Below, one piece after another: positions 9,261 to 17,669 of a stretch of 64,000 nucleotides of DNA (position 1 is its first letter; each line of letters starts with the position of its first letter). The notes beneath the pieces were generated by a model. The model searched no databases and was not told where the DNA came from. It worked only from the letters and a program-made list of their open reading frames with translations. The stretch is from DATFVA01 sp963747755 (GTDB taxonomy: Bacteria; Bacteroidota; Ignavibacteria; Ignavibacteriales; Ignavibacteriaceae), in NCBI GenBank assembly GCA_963747755.1, contig CAVVGK010000014.1, positions 1,116,001 to 1,180,000 on the forward strand. Direction: 5' to 3'. A program made the translations under genes and the position numbers.

Positions 9261-9285
9261 AACATAATTTAATCTGGAAAGTCAA
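9257..9285 (-). promoter_or_regulatory. Probable sigma-70 promoter of the dcw operon
   Basis: On the minus strand there is TTGACT (9280-9285), a 17-base spacer, then TTAATT (9257-9262). TATGTT at 9261-9266 is a competing -10 with a short spacer. The element abuts the MraZ boxes, which would place the operator at the transcription start. The -10 match is modest. Confidence 0.5.
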
Positions 9286-9525
9286 GATTTTTTTTTCATT
9301 TTCACCACAAACATTAAAAGAATTTTACTTTTTGAGCCCATTGTGTGAGCAATGAACTAAAAGAGTTCAATAAATGCTGCTTCATGGTGAAGGTGAACAC
9401 AATATGATTTTACAGCAGACGTCTAAAAGGGTGAAAATTGAAGTACGCATAAAATAATTTTAGTTTTGATGTATGAATAAATTTCAACAAATAAAATTCG
9501 AACGAATAAATGACAGGTAAAAAAA
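9286..9525. other. AT-rich divergent intergenic region between dcw operon and prolyl oligopeptidase
   Basis: With the mraZ leader this makes a gene-free stretch of just over 300 bases. The half nearest mraZ holds the promoter and boxes listed separately. In the rest I see no open frame, RNA or clear promoter; it presumably drives the plus-strand peptidase gene, whose ATG follows GGTAAAAAAA. Confidence 0.5.
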
Positions 9526-11667
9526 ATGTTCACAAAAAAAACTTATTTAGTTATAGTTTTACTGGGAATTTTTATGGCTGGATGCAGCAATAACAAACAG
9601 GGAGAAAACGATAGCCCGGTTTCACAAAAAGACACGGTGAGGACAAATCTTTTCGGGACAGAAGTATCCGATCCCTTCCGCTGGCTTGAAAACAATGACG
9701 CACCTGAAGTACAGCAGTGGATTGCCGATCAGAATAAATACGCTGACAAGGTTCTGTCAGGTTTTTCTGAGGGTAAAAAAATTGAGGATAGAATAAAGGA
9801 ATTAGAAACAACGGGGGTTGAACAATATAATCCTAAGTTGATGAATGGTCAGTTGTACTTTATGCAGTCTACCCCTCCCCAGGCCCAGGCAGTGGTCGCC
9901 ACTAAACGATGGCCTGATGGGAACACAAGCGTACTCGTTGATCCGAATAATATGGGCAGTGGCATTGCGATAACTGGATTCTGGCCATCCCCGAAAGGAA
10001 ATTATCTTGCCTACACAACCGCAGAGGGAGGCACAGAAGCTGCAACAATCCATGTCAGGGATACAAAATCAGGTAAAGATTTACCCGATTCTTTAGTCAG
10101 TGCAGGCGGCGGAGCAACACCCGCGGGTATGGTCTGGGATGCAGATGAGAAAGGGTTAACATACGTTCGGCTTCCGATGCCTGGAACTGTCCCCGATTCT
10201 ATATCGCAGTTTAATGCTGCGCTTTATCATCATAGCTTGAACCAGCCGCAGGAAAATGACAAATTGGTTTTGGGGAAGGATCTATCCAAAGTGGCGGAAT
10301 ACACCTTCATTCCGTCTGCGGATGGCAGCCAGGCAGCTATGTTCGTTCATTTCGGCGATGGTAATCCTGATTACGTTTATATACGGCAAAGTACAGAGGA
10401 CTGGAAACAGGTACTGGATACAAGCGCCAACGTCAGAGTTTCTGATGAGATAAATTCCGGTGCTGCCTGGGATGCTGATGAGAATCTGCTCCTGGTGGCT
10501 TATAGTGATGCACCTCTCGGTAAACTTTTATCTGTTAAAAAAGATGGTTCATCCAAAGTTCTGGTGCCGCAAGGTGAATGGGCATACAATTCTGTGGCCG
10601 CTATTAAGAGTGGATTCCTGCTTATCAAGGTTAAAGGTCCGCAATGGAAGATAGATCAGTATGATAGTCAGGGTAAGTTGGTCGATACAGTCGGATTGCC
10701 GGGAGAGGGTATAGGGATTAATGCAGTGGCATCTTCACCCAAATCAAGTGAAGCATTGATTACTTATGCAGGCTGGGTTTTTCCCGAAAAATGGGATACT
10801 TATAATAGTGAGTCCGGTGAACTTAAAAATATCTTCGAAGTTAAGCCTGCGGCAGACTATTCAAAGATCAAGTACAGCGTGATTGATGCAGTTTCAAAAG
10901 ACGGTACTAAAATACCTGTAACTATCGTCAGGATGGACAGCGTTACTCCCAATGGCCAGCGTCCAACGATTGTATACGGATATGGCGGGTTCGGTGTTAC
11001 AAGAAAACCGCATTTCATAGGCCCGTACTTAGTATGGCTGGAAAACGGAGGCGTATTTGCCTTTACGAATCTTCGCGGCGGCGGCGAGTTCGGTGAAGGA
11101 TGGCATGCTGCGGGTATGCTCGGTAATAAGCAGAATGTCTACGAGGATATGTATGCTGCAACCCAGGCCATGGTAAAGGATAACTGGACAGATAAAGAAC
11201 ATCTTGGAATAATGGGCGGCTCTAACGGTGGTCTTCTTATGGGCGCTCTCCTTACCCAGCATCCGGATGCTTTTAAGGCTGTAGTTAGTTTTGTGGGTAT
11301 TTATGATATGATCAGAAATGAATTATTTCCTAACGGCCAATATAACATAAGCGAATATGGTACAGCAACAAACGCTGAAAACTTTAAGTGGCTGTATGCA
11401 TACTCGCCTTATCATCACGTAAAATCAAATACGGCTTATCCTGCAGTACTTCTCGAAACAGGCATGAACGATCCCCGTGTTGCATCCTGGCAGTCCAGAA
11501 AGTTTGCAGCTGCCCTTCAGGATGCTAACACATCAGATAACCCGATAATATTATTGACAAGAATGAATGAAGGGCATGGTGTAACAGCTTCTTTTAGTCA
11601 GCGCTTGGGCAACTATGCTGCGTCGATGACATTCTTCGCTCACGAACTGGGATTAACTCTCAAATAA
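9526..11667 (+). CDS. Prolyl oligopeptidase (S9A family) lipoprotein
   Basis: A 713-residue serine peptidase that cleaves peptides after proline. It starts with a lipoprotein signal peptide (MFTKKTYLVIVLLGIFMAGC), so Cys20 is probably lipidated and the enzyme is held in the cell envelope. The N-terminal motif DPFRWLE and the seven-bladed propeller region are typical of S9A. The alpha/beta-hydrolase domain holds GGSNGGLL with the nucleophile Ser near residue 566, Asp near 649 (GMNDPRV) and His near 684 (NEGHG). The length and motifs match active bacterial prolyl oligopeptidases. It stands alone, divergent from the dcw operon, with no obvious partner. Confidence 0.93.
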   Translation: MFTKKTYLVIVLLGIFMAGCSNNKQGENDSPVSQKDTVRTNLFGTEVSDPFRWLENNDAPEVQQWIADQNKYADKVLSGFSEGKKIEDRIKELETTGVEQYNPKLMNGQLYFMQSTPPQAQAVVATKRWPDGNTSVLVDPNNMGSGIAITGFWPSPKGNYLAYTTAEGGTEAATIHVRDTKSGKDLPDSLVSAGGGATPAGMVWDADEKGLTYVRLPMPGTVPDSISQFNAALYHHSLNQPQENDKLVLGKDLSKVAEYTFIPSADGSQAAMFVHFGDGNPDYVYIRQSTEDWKQVLDTSANVRVSDEINSGAAWDADENLLLVAYSDAPLGKLLSVKKDGSSKVLVPQGEWAYNSVAAIKSGFLLIKVKGPQWKIDQYDSQGKLVDTVGLPGEGIGINAVASSPKSSEALITYAGWVFPEKWDTYNSESGELKNIFEVKPAADYSKIKYSVIDAVSKDGTKIPVTIVRMDSVTPNGQRPTIVYGYGGFGVTRKPHFIGPYLVWLENGGVFAFTNLRGGGEFGEGWHAAGMLGNKQNVYEDMYAATQAMVKDNWTDKEHLGIMGGSNGGLLMGALLTQHPDAFKAVVSFVGIYDMIRNELFPNGQYNISEYGTATNAENFKWLYAYSPYHHVKSNTAYPAVLLETGMNDPRVASWQSRKFAAALQDANTSDNPIILLTRMNEGHGVTASFSQRLGNYAASMTFFAHELGLTLK

Positions 11668-11875
11668 TAATTTTTTTCTTTCCGGCTTCTGATATTTATA
11701 CGAGTATCCGGGGCCGGATTTCCACCTGTGTCTGCTGTTGAAATCTGGATTAGTTTTTTCTATGGTGTTATAGAATGCAGGAAGAGAACTTGCAATGCGC
11801 CTGTGGGCAACTAAGTTGAGGTCCAAATGAGGCTGTGATGAACCTGGAGAAGAAAGTTCGATTATTAATAATTTG

Positions 11876-11948
<73 letters not shown>

Positions 11949-12019
11949 TTTTAAAAAACAAAAATGGCAAATGCAAAATAACCATTTACCATTTTATAAT
12001 ACAAGACGATACTGAGCGA

Positions 12020-12115
12020 TTATCTTAATTTCTTCTTATGACGATTCTTTCTCAGTCTTTTTTTCCTCTTGTGTGTAGCCATTTTATGGCGTTTACGTTT
12101 TCTTCCACAAGGCAT
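12020..12115 (-). CDS. 31-residue highly basic protein of the AURKAIP1/COX24 (mS38/bS22-like) type
   Basis: A 96-base frame on the minus strand encodes MPCGRKRKRHKMATHKRKK and continues RLRKNRHKKKLR: 31 residues with about 19 Lys/Arg. The KRKRHKMATHKRKKRLRKNRHKKK pattern is that of the AURKAIP1/COX24 C-terminal domain proteins of Bacteroidota and relatives, related to the mitoribosomal protein mS38 and bacterial bS22, so a role on the small ribosomal subunit is likely by family resemblance. The Shine-Dalgarno AGGAG (12122-12126) sits 6 bases before the ATG and overlaps the TAG stop of the zinc-ribbon/TPR gene, indicating coupling. The gene is too short for most gene finders. Confidence 0.88.
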   Translation of the reverse strand: MPCGRKRKRHKMATHKRKKRLRKNRHKKKLR

Positions 12116-12124
12116 TATCTGCTC

Positions 12125-13051
12125 CTATTTATTATGTGATTCTAATAATTCCTGAGCCTTCTTCCCTATTTCGGAATTAGGATCGATCTGAACGGCCTTT
12201 TTCAGCCATTCCTGAGATTTTTCAAAATTTCCAGCTGTTAAGTTAACAATTCCCAGGTTTAAATACCCAATCTGATGCTGAGGAGAATATTGCAGCGCTT
12301 TTTCCATCTGTTTTACAGCTTCATCGTAATTGTGGAGATTGTAGTAACAAACCCCCATATCAATCCGTGCATCAGCGTTTGAAGGATTTTTTTCAAGATA
12401 TTTCTGGTAGTCCACTATCGCCTGCTCATATAAACCCGAGTCGTTTTTCAGGTGAGCCAGTTCCAGCAGACTTGCGGTATCATCAGGATTACCTTTTACC
12501 TTTGCCTCAAGATCATTGATCCTCTGAATATTATTCAAATCAACTCCCGAACTCTGACCTGTCGCCTGGTTCTGTGCAGCTTGTTCCGGTTCGCCGGAAC
12601 TCAATACGCCCGATGACCAGAGAATGATAAAAATAACAATGACAACTCCGCCGAAAATTATAAGGAGTTTCTTCTGATCAAGTTCTTTCGGCCTTGCAGA
12701 AGGTTTTTTAACGGTAGTTGTTTTAATCTTATTCTGCTTTGGTTTACTTTCTTTTGGTTTGGCCCTCTCAGATTTCTGCTTTGCGGATCCTTCTCCGGCC
12801 GGCTTTACCTCTTTAACAATTTGCTCTACCTGGCTTCCTTTTAATACCGCTCCGCAGTAATTACAAACCTTATTATCAACAGCATTCTCCTCACCGCAGT
12901 TATCACAAATAATCACTTCCTGTTTGTGTATTTCCTGCTTTTCTTCGGTGCTGCTGCTTTCACTGATATTCTTTAAATCAAATCCGCATTCAGGACAAAA
13001 ATTATATTCCTGCTCCAGCTTAGTTCCGCAAGAGGGACAAAATTTAACCAT
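12125..13051 (-). CDS. Double zinc-ribbon, single-membrane-pass TPR protein
   Basis: A 308-residue protein of unknown specific function. The N-terminus has two zinc ribbons: CPSCG...CPECG (residues about 5-22) and CDNCG...CNYCG (about 50-68). A Lys/Pro-rich linker of about 50 residues follows, then one membrane helix (LLIIFGGVVIVIFIILW, near 130-147), then a Ser/Gln-rich spacer and about three tetratricopeptide repeats (for example IVDYQKYLEKNPSNADARI and AVKQMEKALQYSPQHQIGY) up to the end. The zinc ribbons should be cytoplasmic and the TPRs on the other side of the membrane, suggesting a scaffold. It lies 6 bases after the HU-type gene and before the small basic protein gene, so the three probably form one operon. 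Confidence 0.85.
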   Translation of the reverse strand: MVKFCPSCGTKLEQEYNFCPECGFDLKNISESSSTEEKQEIHKQEVIICDNCGEENAVDNKVCNYCGAVLKGSQVEQIVKEVKPAGEGSAKQKSERAKPKESKPKQNKIKTTTVKKPSARPKELDQKKLLIIFGGVVIVIFIILWSSGVLSSGEPEQAAQNQATGQSSGVDLNNIQRINDLEAKVKGNPDDTASLLELAHLKNDSGLYEQAIVDYQKYLEKNPSNADARIDMGVCYYNLHNYDEAVKQMEKALQYSPQHQIGYLNLGIVNLTAGNFEKSQEWLKKAVQIDPNSEIGKKAQELLESHNK

Positions 13052-13057
13052 TAATAA

Positions 13058-13354
13058 TTAACCTTCTTTGTCTTTCATCCCGGCATCAACCATCTCCTTG
13101 AAGTCCTTGGAGAATTTAAATGTGGGAACATAATGCTCAGGCACAAAAACCTGCTCACCTGTTTTAGGGTTGCGGGCCTGCCTCTCTTTTTTCTTTTTTA
13201 CCTTATAACTTCCAAATCCCCGGATCTCTATATTCCTTCCTTGCTTCAGGGCATCGATAACTGTTCTGAAAAAACCCTCAATAATTGCTTCGGTCTCAAG
13301 CTTCGTTAAACCGGTCCCTGTTGCCACTTTATCAACTATATCTGCCTTCGTCAT
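13058..13354 (-). CDS. HU/IHF family DNA-binding protein
   Basis: A 98-residue nucleoid protein with the HU fold. It begins MTKADIVDKVATGTGLTKLE, has the helix pair ending VIDALKQGRNIEIRGFGSYKVK, and the beta arm carries RQARNPKTGEQVFVPEHYV, where the RNPKTG motif with its proline at the arm tip is the DNA-intercalating element. A GGGAG Shine-Dalgarno lies 6 bases before the ATG. The protein could be HU or an IHF-like subunit; the sequence alone does not separate them. It leads an apparent operon with the zinc-ribbon/TPR gene. Confidence 0.95.
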   Translation of the reverse strand: MTKADIVDKVATGTGLTKLETEAIIEGFFRTVIDALKQGRNIEIRGFGSYKVKKKKERQARNPKTGEQVFVPEHYVPTFKFSKDFKEMVDAGMKDKEG

Positions 13355-13386
13355 ATTTTTCTCCCGCTTACTTAAACTTAGAAATT

Positions 13387-13416
13387 ATTCTAACTCATTG
13401 TTATTTAATAAGTTAA
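13387..13416 (-). promoter_or_regulatory. Possible promoter of the HU-type gene with overlapping inverted repeat
   Basis: On the minus strand TTAACT (13411-13416), an 18-base spacer and TAGAAT (13387-13392) resemble sigma-70 elements. A perfect inverted repeat TTAGAA-ATTA-TTCTAA (13378-13393) covers the -10, which could be an operator. Both are predictions from pattern alone. Confidence 0.35.
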
Positions 13417-13634
13417 ATTATCAAAGGGGCGGAAAAAAATCAATTATTTCAGAATGAGAGTATTGCACAACACATTATTATTACTAGGCTTACAGCATTT
13501 TGTTTCATCTCAAAATGATAATTTTTCCCATTATTTGATGAAATAGACAGTAAATATACGTTTATTTTTTATTTTATGAATGGTATAAATCTTGAATCTT
13601 TTCAGTAAAACTCTTCTATAGTGTGTCGATAAAT

Positions 13635-13997
13635 ATGGAACTTATACAAATAATTGAATCTACGGTATTTTTCTTCAGTCTGGGACTTCTCGTCCTGCTG
13701 ATCATGTCCTACCTTCTTTTTAAGGTGAAAAATCGCTCTGTGAATTTCCCTCTTGAAAGCATTGAACATAATGCGGAACCGGACATTATTTACGAAAGAA
13801 CTGCAGGGCGTGAAATAGCAAATGAACAGGAGATCAGGCTTAAGAAAAGGTTCACTGTCGTAAATGAAACCGTAGATAAACCCGCGGGACCTGCTCGATT
13901 ATCGAGAGGCTATGAAATGAATTCACGATTCTATATTTACAAACCCGGCAGAAATAAGATCGTTACCAACCTTCAACTCTCAAGAATAAAAGATTAG
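13635..13997 (+). CDS. Small single-pass membrane protein of unknown function
   Basis: I do not recognise this protein. From the ATG at 13635 it has 120 residues; a GTG at 13623 would add four. Neither start has a clear ribosome binding site. It begins with one membrane helix (TVFFFSLGLLVLLIMSYLLFKV, residues about 8-30), followed by a charged cytoplasmic tail of about 90 residues with no repeat or known motif, ending with a basic segment (RFYIYKPGRNKIVTN). It is read toward the S9 peptidase gene on the other strand. Codon use is like its neighbours, so it is probably a real gene, but function is unknown. Confidence 0.6.
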   Translation: MELIQIIESTVFFFSLGLLVLLIMSYLLFKVKNRSVNFPLESIEHNAEPDIIYERTAGREIANEQEIRLKKRFTVVNETVDKPAGPARLSRGYEMNSRFYIYKPGRNKIVTNLQLSRIKD

Positions 13998-14059
13998 TAA
14001 GTCTTCATATCTTCCTTAGCACAGAAAACGGTTATCCCGGAACGTGCAGAAGCCTATCC

Positions 14060-16135
14060 TTACTGTCCGGCAGACTGTTCAAACTCCGTATTCGTCACCA
14101 TTTTGTGTGAATCATAGGGTGCAGCTTTGCCGCCAAGATATTTATGAAACCATTCAAGATGGGCGTTATAGTAAAGCGGCATCGATTTAACAAAATCCGG
14201 CCAGTGTCCGTCGTTCTTAAATATAATAAGCCGTGAATCTATTCCAAGCGTCTGTAATGTTGTAAAGAATTGTATGCTCTGGGTATAAGGAACACGGTAA
14301 TCTCTCTCGCCAGTAATAATCAAGGCAGGAGTCTTAAAGTTATCAGCATAGGACGAAGGTGAATACTTTTTATACACATCTGAGTTCCAGGGTTGTCCCT
14401 TCAGATCCCAGTTCACAAACCAGAGTTCTTCGGTTGCACCCCACATCGATTCAAGGTCGAATATTCCCATCATAGAAGCAAGACACTTAAACCTGTGTGT
14501 CTGTGCTTCAAACCAATCCATCATATATCCACCAAACGACCACCCCATAGCACCTACCCTGCTGGTATCAACGTATGAAAGAGTTTCAAGTGAATCCGTT
14601 ACCTTCATAAGGTCCTCGAATACCTTGCCTCCCCAGTCTCCGCTGATTTCTTCAGTGTACTTAGCACCAGATCCTGTAGAACCGTGAGGATTGGGGAATG
14701 CTACGATATAACCGGCGCCCGGGTAAACCTGCCAATCGCCTCTGAATGAATCCATCCATTGTCCCTGGGGACCGCCATGTACATTCAGTATAAGAGGATA
14801 TTTTTTTTTCGGATCAAAGTCATGAGGTTTAACAATAAACACCTGCACCTTATGACCGCCTGCGCCTTCAACCCACATCTGCTCAACAGGTCTAACATCA
14901 ACTGCTTCCAGGAAATCTTTATTCATTGAAGTAACCGGTTTGTAAACTTTAGTTGCGGTATTGATGCTGTATATTTCTGAAGGCTTACCTACCGAGCTTG
15001 ATAAATAGTACACACCATTTTGATCCGGAGAAATATCGAATCCGGATACTGAAACATTTCCGGTAATCTGTCTAATACTGTCAGTTTTTATATCAAGTTG
15101 ATATACAGGATCGGTGCCCTGGTAGGCCGCAGTAAAATAAAGCGTTTCAGAATCATCCCCCCATTTTACTGTACTTATAGTGTTATCAAATTTTTCTGTG
15201 AGATTTGAAACCTTTTTTGTATGGCGGTCATATATCGCCGCACGATACCTGTCCGCTTCATACTTCGGTGTAAGCTGCATCCTGAAAGCTATGTATTTCC
15301 CATCCGGAGAATAGACAGGGGAACCATCCCACGATTTATTTGAGGAGGTAATATCAACAGCTTTCCCTCCCTCGGCCGGAACAATGAATAGATCCGAGTT
15401 AGTTGAAATCGCATGTTGTGAACCGGGATTGTTTACGAAGCATAGTTCTTTACTGTCGGGCGAGAAGGCGTACTTAATATTGCCGCCAAGCTTATACATA
15501 TCAGACAGAAGTTCGCTGTGTGCGATATCAGTATATTTCTTTGTACCGAGATTATAAACAAAAAGATGGGTTTCCTCTTCACCCCGGTACTCCGTCCAGT
15601 GTCTGAATAAAAGACTGTCGGCTACGTAAGCCTGCAGGGGACCTTCTTTAGATGATTCCCGAAGTTTCTTATTGCATTCGTTATCCGTACCGCAATCGGG
15701 AAAAATATTTGTAGTGAATGCTACAAGTTTTCCATCAGGAGACAGAATAGGATCGGAAATTCCACTCGATAAATCAGTGAGCTTTTCTGTGCTTCCGCTT
15801 TTTGTATCGTATTCATACAACTGACTATCTGCCAGGTAGTATAACTTCGCATCATCATTTGACCATAGAGGAGTCGTTTCACTCTTTTCTGAGGCTATCG
15901 CTTCCTTTATACCTGATCCGTCATTGTTTATAATGTAAATATCAGTGTTCGATTTTCCTTCTTTCAAATTATGGTTAGTCACTGTAAATGCAATCTCTCC
16001 GCCTGAATGAGAAAGCACCGGTTCACCCACATATTTTACTTTGTACAGGTCGTCTATTGTGAATGCTTTTTTCTGGGAGTAAACAGGTGAGGAGATTATC
16101 AGTAATACAATGATCGAGTATATGCAGTGTTTCAT
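14060..16135 (-). CDS. Secreted S9 family peptidase (dipeptidyl/acylaminoacyl peptidase type)
   Basis: A 691-residue exopeptidase-type serine peptidase. A signal peptide (MKHCIYSIIVLLIISSPVYS, then Q) directs it across the inner membrane. Residues about 25-420 form a beta-propeller with WD40-like (PD40) repeats such as SPDGKLVAFTTN and SPDGKYIAFRM. The C-terminal hydrolase domain has GWSFGGYM with the catalytic Ser near 533, Asp near 612 (GERDYRVPY) and His near 644 (NDGHWPDF), a full triad. This places it in the S9C group (DPP5/acylaminoacyl peptidase-like) rather than S9A. It probably helps digest peptides in the periplasm. It is transcribed alone. Confidence 0.92.
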   Translation of the reverse strand: MKHCIYSIIVLLIISSPVYSQKKAFTIDDLYKVKYVGEPVLSHSGGEIAFTVTNHNLKEGKSNTDIYIINNDGSGIKEAIASEKSETTPLWSNDDAKLYYLADSQLYEYDTKSGSTEKLTDLSSGISDPILSPDGKLVAFTTNIFPDCGTDNECNKKLRESSKEGPLQAYVADSLLFRHWTEYRGEEETHLFVYNLGTKKYTDIAHSELLSDMYKLGGNIKYAFSPDSKELCFVNNPGSQHAISTNSDLFIVPAEGGKAVDITSSNKSWDGSPVYSPDGKYIAFRMQLTPKYEADRYRAAIYDRHTKKVSNLTEKFDNTISTVKWGDDSETLYFTAAYQGTDPVYQLDIKTDSIRQITGNVSVSGFDISPDQNGVYYLSSSVGKPSEIYSINTATKVYKPVTSMNKDFLEAVDVRPVEQMWVEGAGGHKVQVFIVKPHDFDPKKKYPLILNVHGGPQGQWMDSFRGDWQVYPGAGYIVAFPNPHGSTGSGAKYTEEISGDWGGKVFEDLMKVTDSLETLSYVDTSRVGAMGWSFGGYMMDWFEAQTHRFKCLASMMGIFDLESMWGATEELWFVNWDLKGQPWNSDVYKKYSPSSYADNFKTPALIITGERDYRVPYTQSIQFFTTLQTLGIDSRLIIFKNDGHWPDFVKSMPLYYNAHLEWFHKYLGGKAAPYDSHKMVTNTEFEQSAGQ

Positions 16136-16613
16136 TGGACTCTTTCAGAAATATTCAAAAAATAAACTTATTAAATATTATAAGAGTAAATCAAATATTG
16201 AAGGTGATAATGAGCATTATTGATTAGAGCTGGATCCCGGTATATCAGGTTGTCCCGTGTAATAACGCCGTAAGTGTAGCGTTGGTGAAGCATTTGGAGA
16301 AACGTATATGAGACGTATGTGAGACGTATGTGAAGCGTATATGAGACGTATGTGATTTGTATTTTGTAGGAATTAAAAGCATAAATGCCACGGGAGGTTT
16401 AGTAATTCTCATCAGGATTAATTAAGATTTTACAGAAAGGAAAATTTTCAGTCGGGAAAAATCCTGATTAAGGGATATCGATCTGTTTACAATAGAACAG
16501 GTAAACCCTGGACATGCAAGTCACTCAGGGCAAAATGGTAGAATTTGGGAAGACTTCTCCCCTACTTGAGCGGGAAAATCCTCCGGAAATGATGGCTCAA
16601 AACCAACCGATAC
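16136..16613. other. 478-base intergenic region with a short tandem repeat
   Basis: This gap lies upstream of the S9 peptidase gene and after the end of the IMPDH-like gene. Apart from the 11-base tandem repeat listed separately I see no gene, RNA or strong promoter. A 36-codon frame at its right end overlaps the IMPDH-like gene and has no ribosome binding site. Confidence 0.5.
16304..16358. repeat. Five tandem copies of an 11-bp repeat
   Basis: The units are GTATATGAGAC, GTATGTGAGAC, GTATGTGAAGC, GTATATGAGAC and GTATGTGATTT, followed by a partial GTATTTT. Period 11 is close to one helical turn. It is not in a reading frame of any gene. Confidence 0.85.
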
Positions 16614-17630
16614 TTAAATCTTAGGCAGACGTTCCAGGTATGAACTATTGCTCAGGATGGCAAAGGTGTCGATTTTTCTTAATTCTTCGAGGTTGAGACA
16701 ATCCATATAACTCATCGAGCTTCTTAATCCGTCGGATATGCCGTCAATTACGTTCTTCACCACTCCTTTGTACGGCACCATCGTCTCTTCACCTTCTATG
16801 AATTCGTTTCTCATCTTAACGCCGAATGAAGCCGAGCCGCGGTATTTCTTCCAGAGCTGTCCATTGTATTTAATAACTTCACCGGGAGTTTCTTTCGTTC
16901 CCGAAAGCATTCTTCCCAGCATAACTATATCTGCTCCAAGTGCAATTGCTTTTGCAGCATCGCCGGGACTTTTAATCCCGCCATCGGCTATTACCTTAAT
17001 CTTCAGCTTCTTATCATAACGTGAATAAAGGACATTTAGTAAAGACGAAACCTGTCCGATACCAATACCCGTCTGAATTGATGTGGTACAAACACTTCCG
17101 CTTCCTATACCAACTCTCACAGCATCGGCTCCTGCCGACTCAAGTTGTTCCAGCGAAGCTCCGTGAGCAATGTTGCCTACTATAATCCGTGCATTAAATT
17201 GCTTTTTGATTTCTTCGGTATGGCAGAGCACAGCTTTATTATTAGCATTGGCGGTATCTATGCAGATTATATAATTTTTCCCGGCAAGTTTTTCAACTAC
17301 TTCCATAGGAGTATTCATTGCAACCGAAACTGCCTTCAGGTTCACGCCGTTTTTCTGATCCTGCAGAACATCATCCAGAGATGAATCGAACCTGTTCAGA
17401 ATGCCAATACAGCCCAGGCGGTTTAGTTCCTTGGCCATTTCGATCCCGGTAACTGTATCCATAGGACTGGATAAAACGGGCAGGTTTAATTTCTCACCCA
17501 AAAATTCACTTGCCGTATTTGCTTCGGTTCTTGATTTAATCCGTGAAACAGCTGTCGGGATAAGACTGATATCATCATAAGTTAATGACTGGTGGAATTC
17601 GTTCAATTCTCTTTTTGTGTAAACTTTCAT
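16614..17630 (-). CDS. IMP dehydrogenase / GMP reductase family protein lacking CBS domains
   Basis: A 338-residue TIM-barrel protein. It begins with the family start LTYDDISLIP and has SSPMDTVTGIEMA, DTANANN, GIGSGSVCTTSIQTGIGIGQ (catalytic loop, Cys near residue 181), VIADGGIKSPGDAAKAIALGAD and VMLGRMLSG. IMP dehydrogenases normally have about 480-500 residues with a CBS pair inserted after the first third; here the barrel is uninterrupted, as in GMP reductase (about 340 residues). Either GMP reduction to IMP or CBS-less IMP oxidation is possible; the sequence around the Cys is not decisive. It follows the pepF gene by 39 bases on the same strand. Confidence 0.88.
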   Translation of the reverse strand: MKVYTKRELNEFHQSLTYDDISLIPTAVSRIKSRTEANTASEFLGEKLNLPVLSSPMDTVTGIEMAKELNRLGCIGILNRFDSSLDDVLQDQKNGVNLKAVSVAMNTPMEVVEKLAGKNYIICIDTANANNKAVLCHTEEIKKQFNARIIVGNIAHGASLEQLESAGADAVRVGIGSGSVCTTSIQTGIGIGQVSSLLNVLYSRYDKKLKIKVIADGGIKSPGDAAKAIALGADIVMLGRMLSGTKETPGEVIKYNGQLWKKYRGSASFGVKMRNEFIEGEETMVPYKGVVKNVIDGISDGLRSSMSYMDCLNLEELRKIDTFAILSNSSYLERLPKI

Positions 17631-17669
17631 TTGACTCTGTATTTAGAATAAATTGTAAATTTTTAATTG

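Noticed and set aside
16513..16623. 36-codon frame at the right end of the 16136-16613 gap
   Set aside because: It overlaps the end of the IMPDH-like gene, lacks a Shine-Dalgarno and has no recognisable features.
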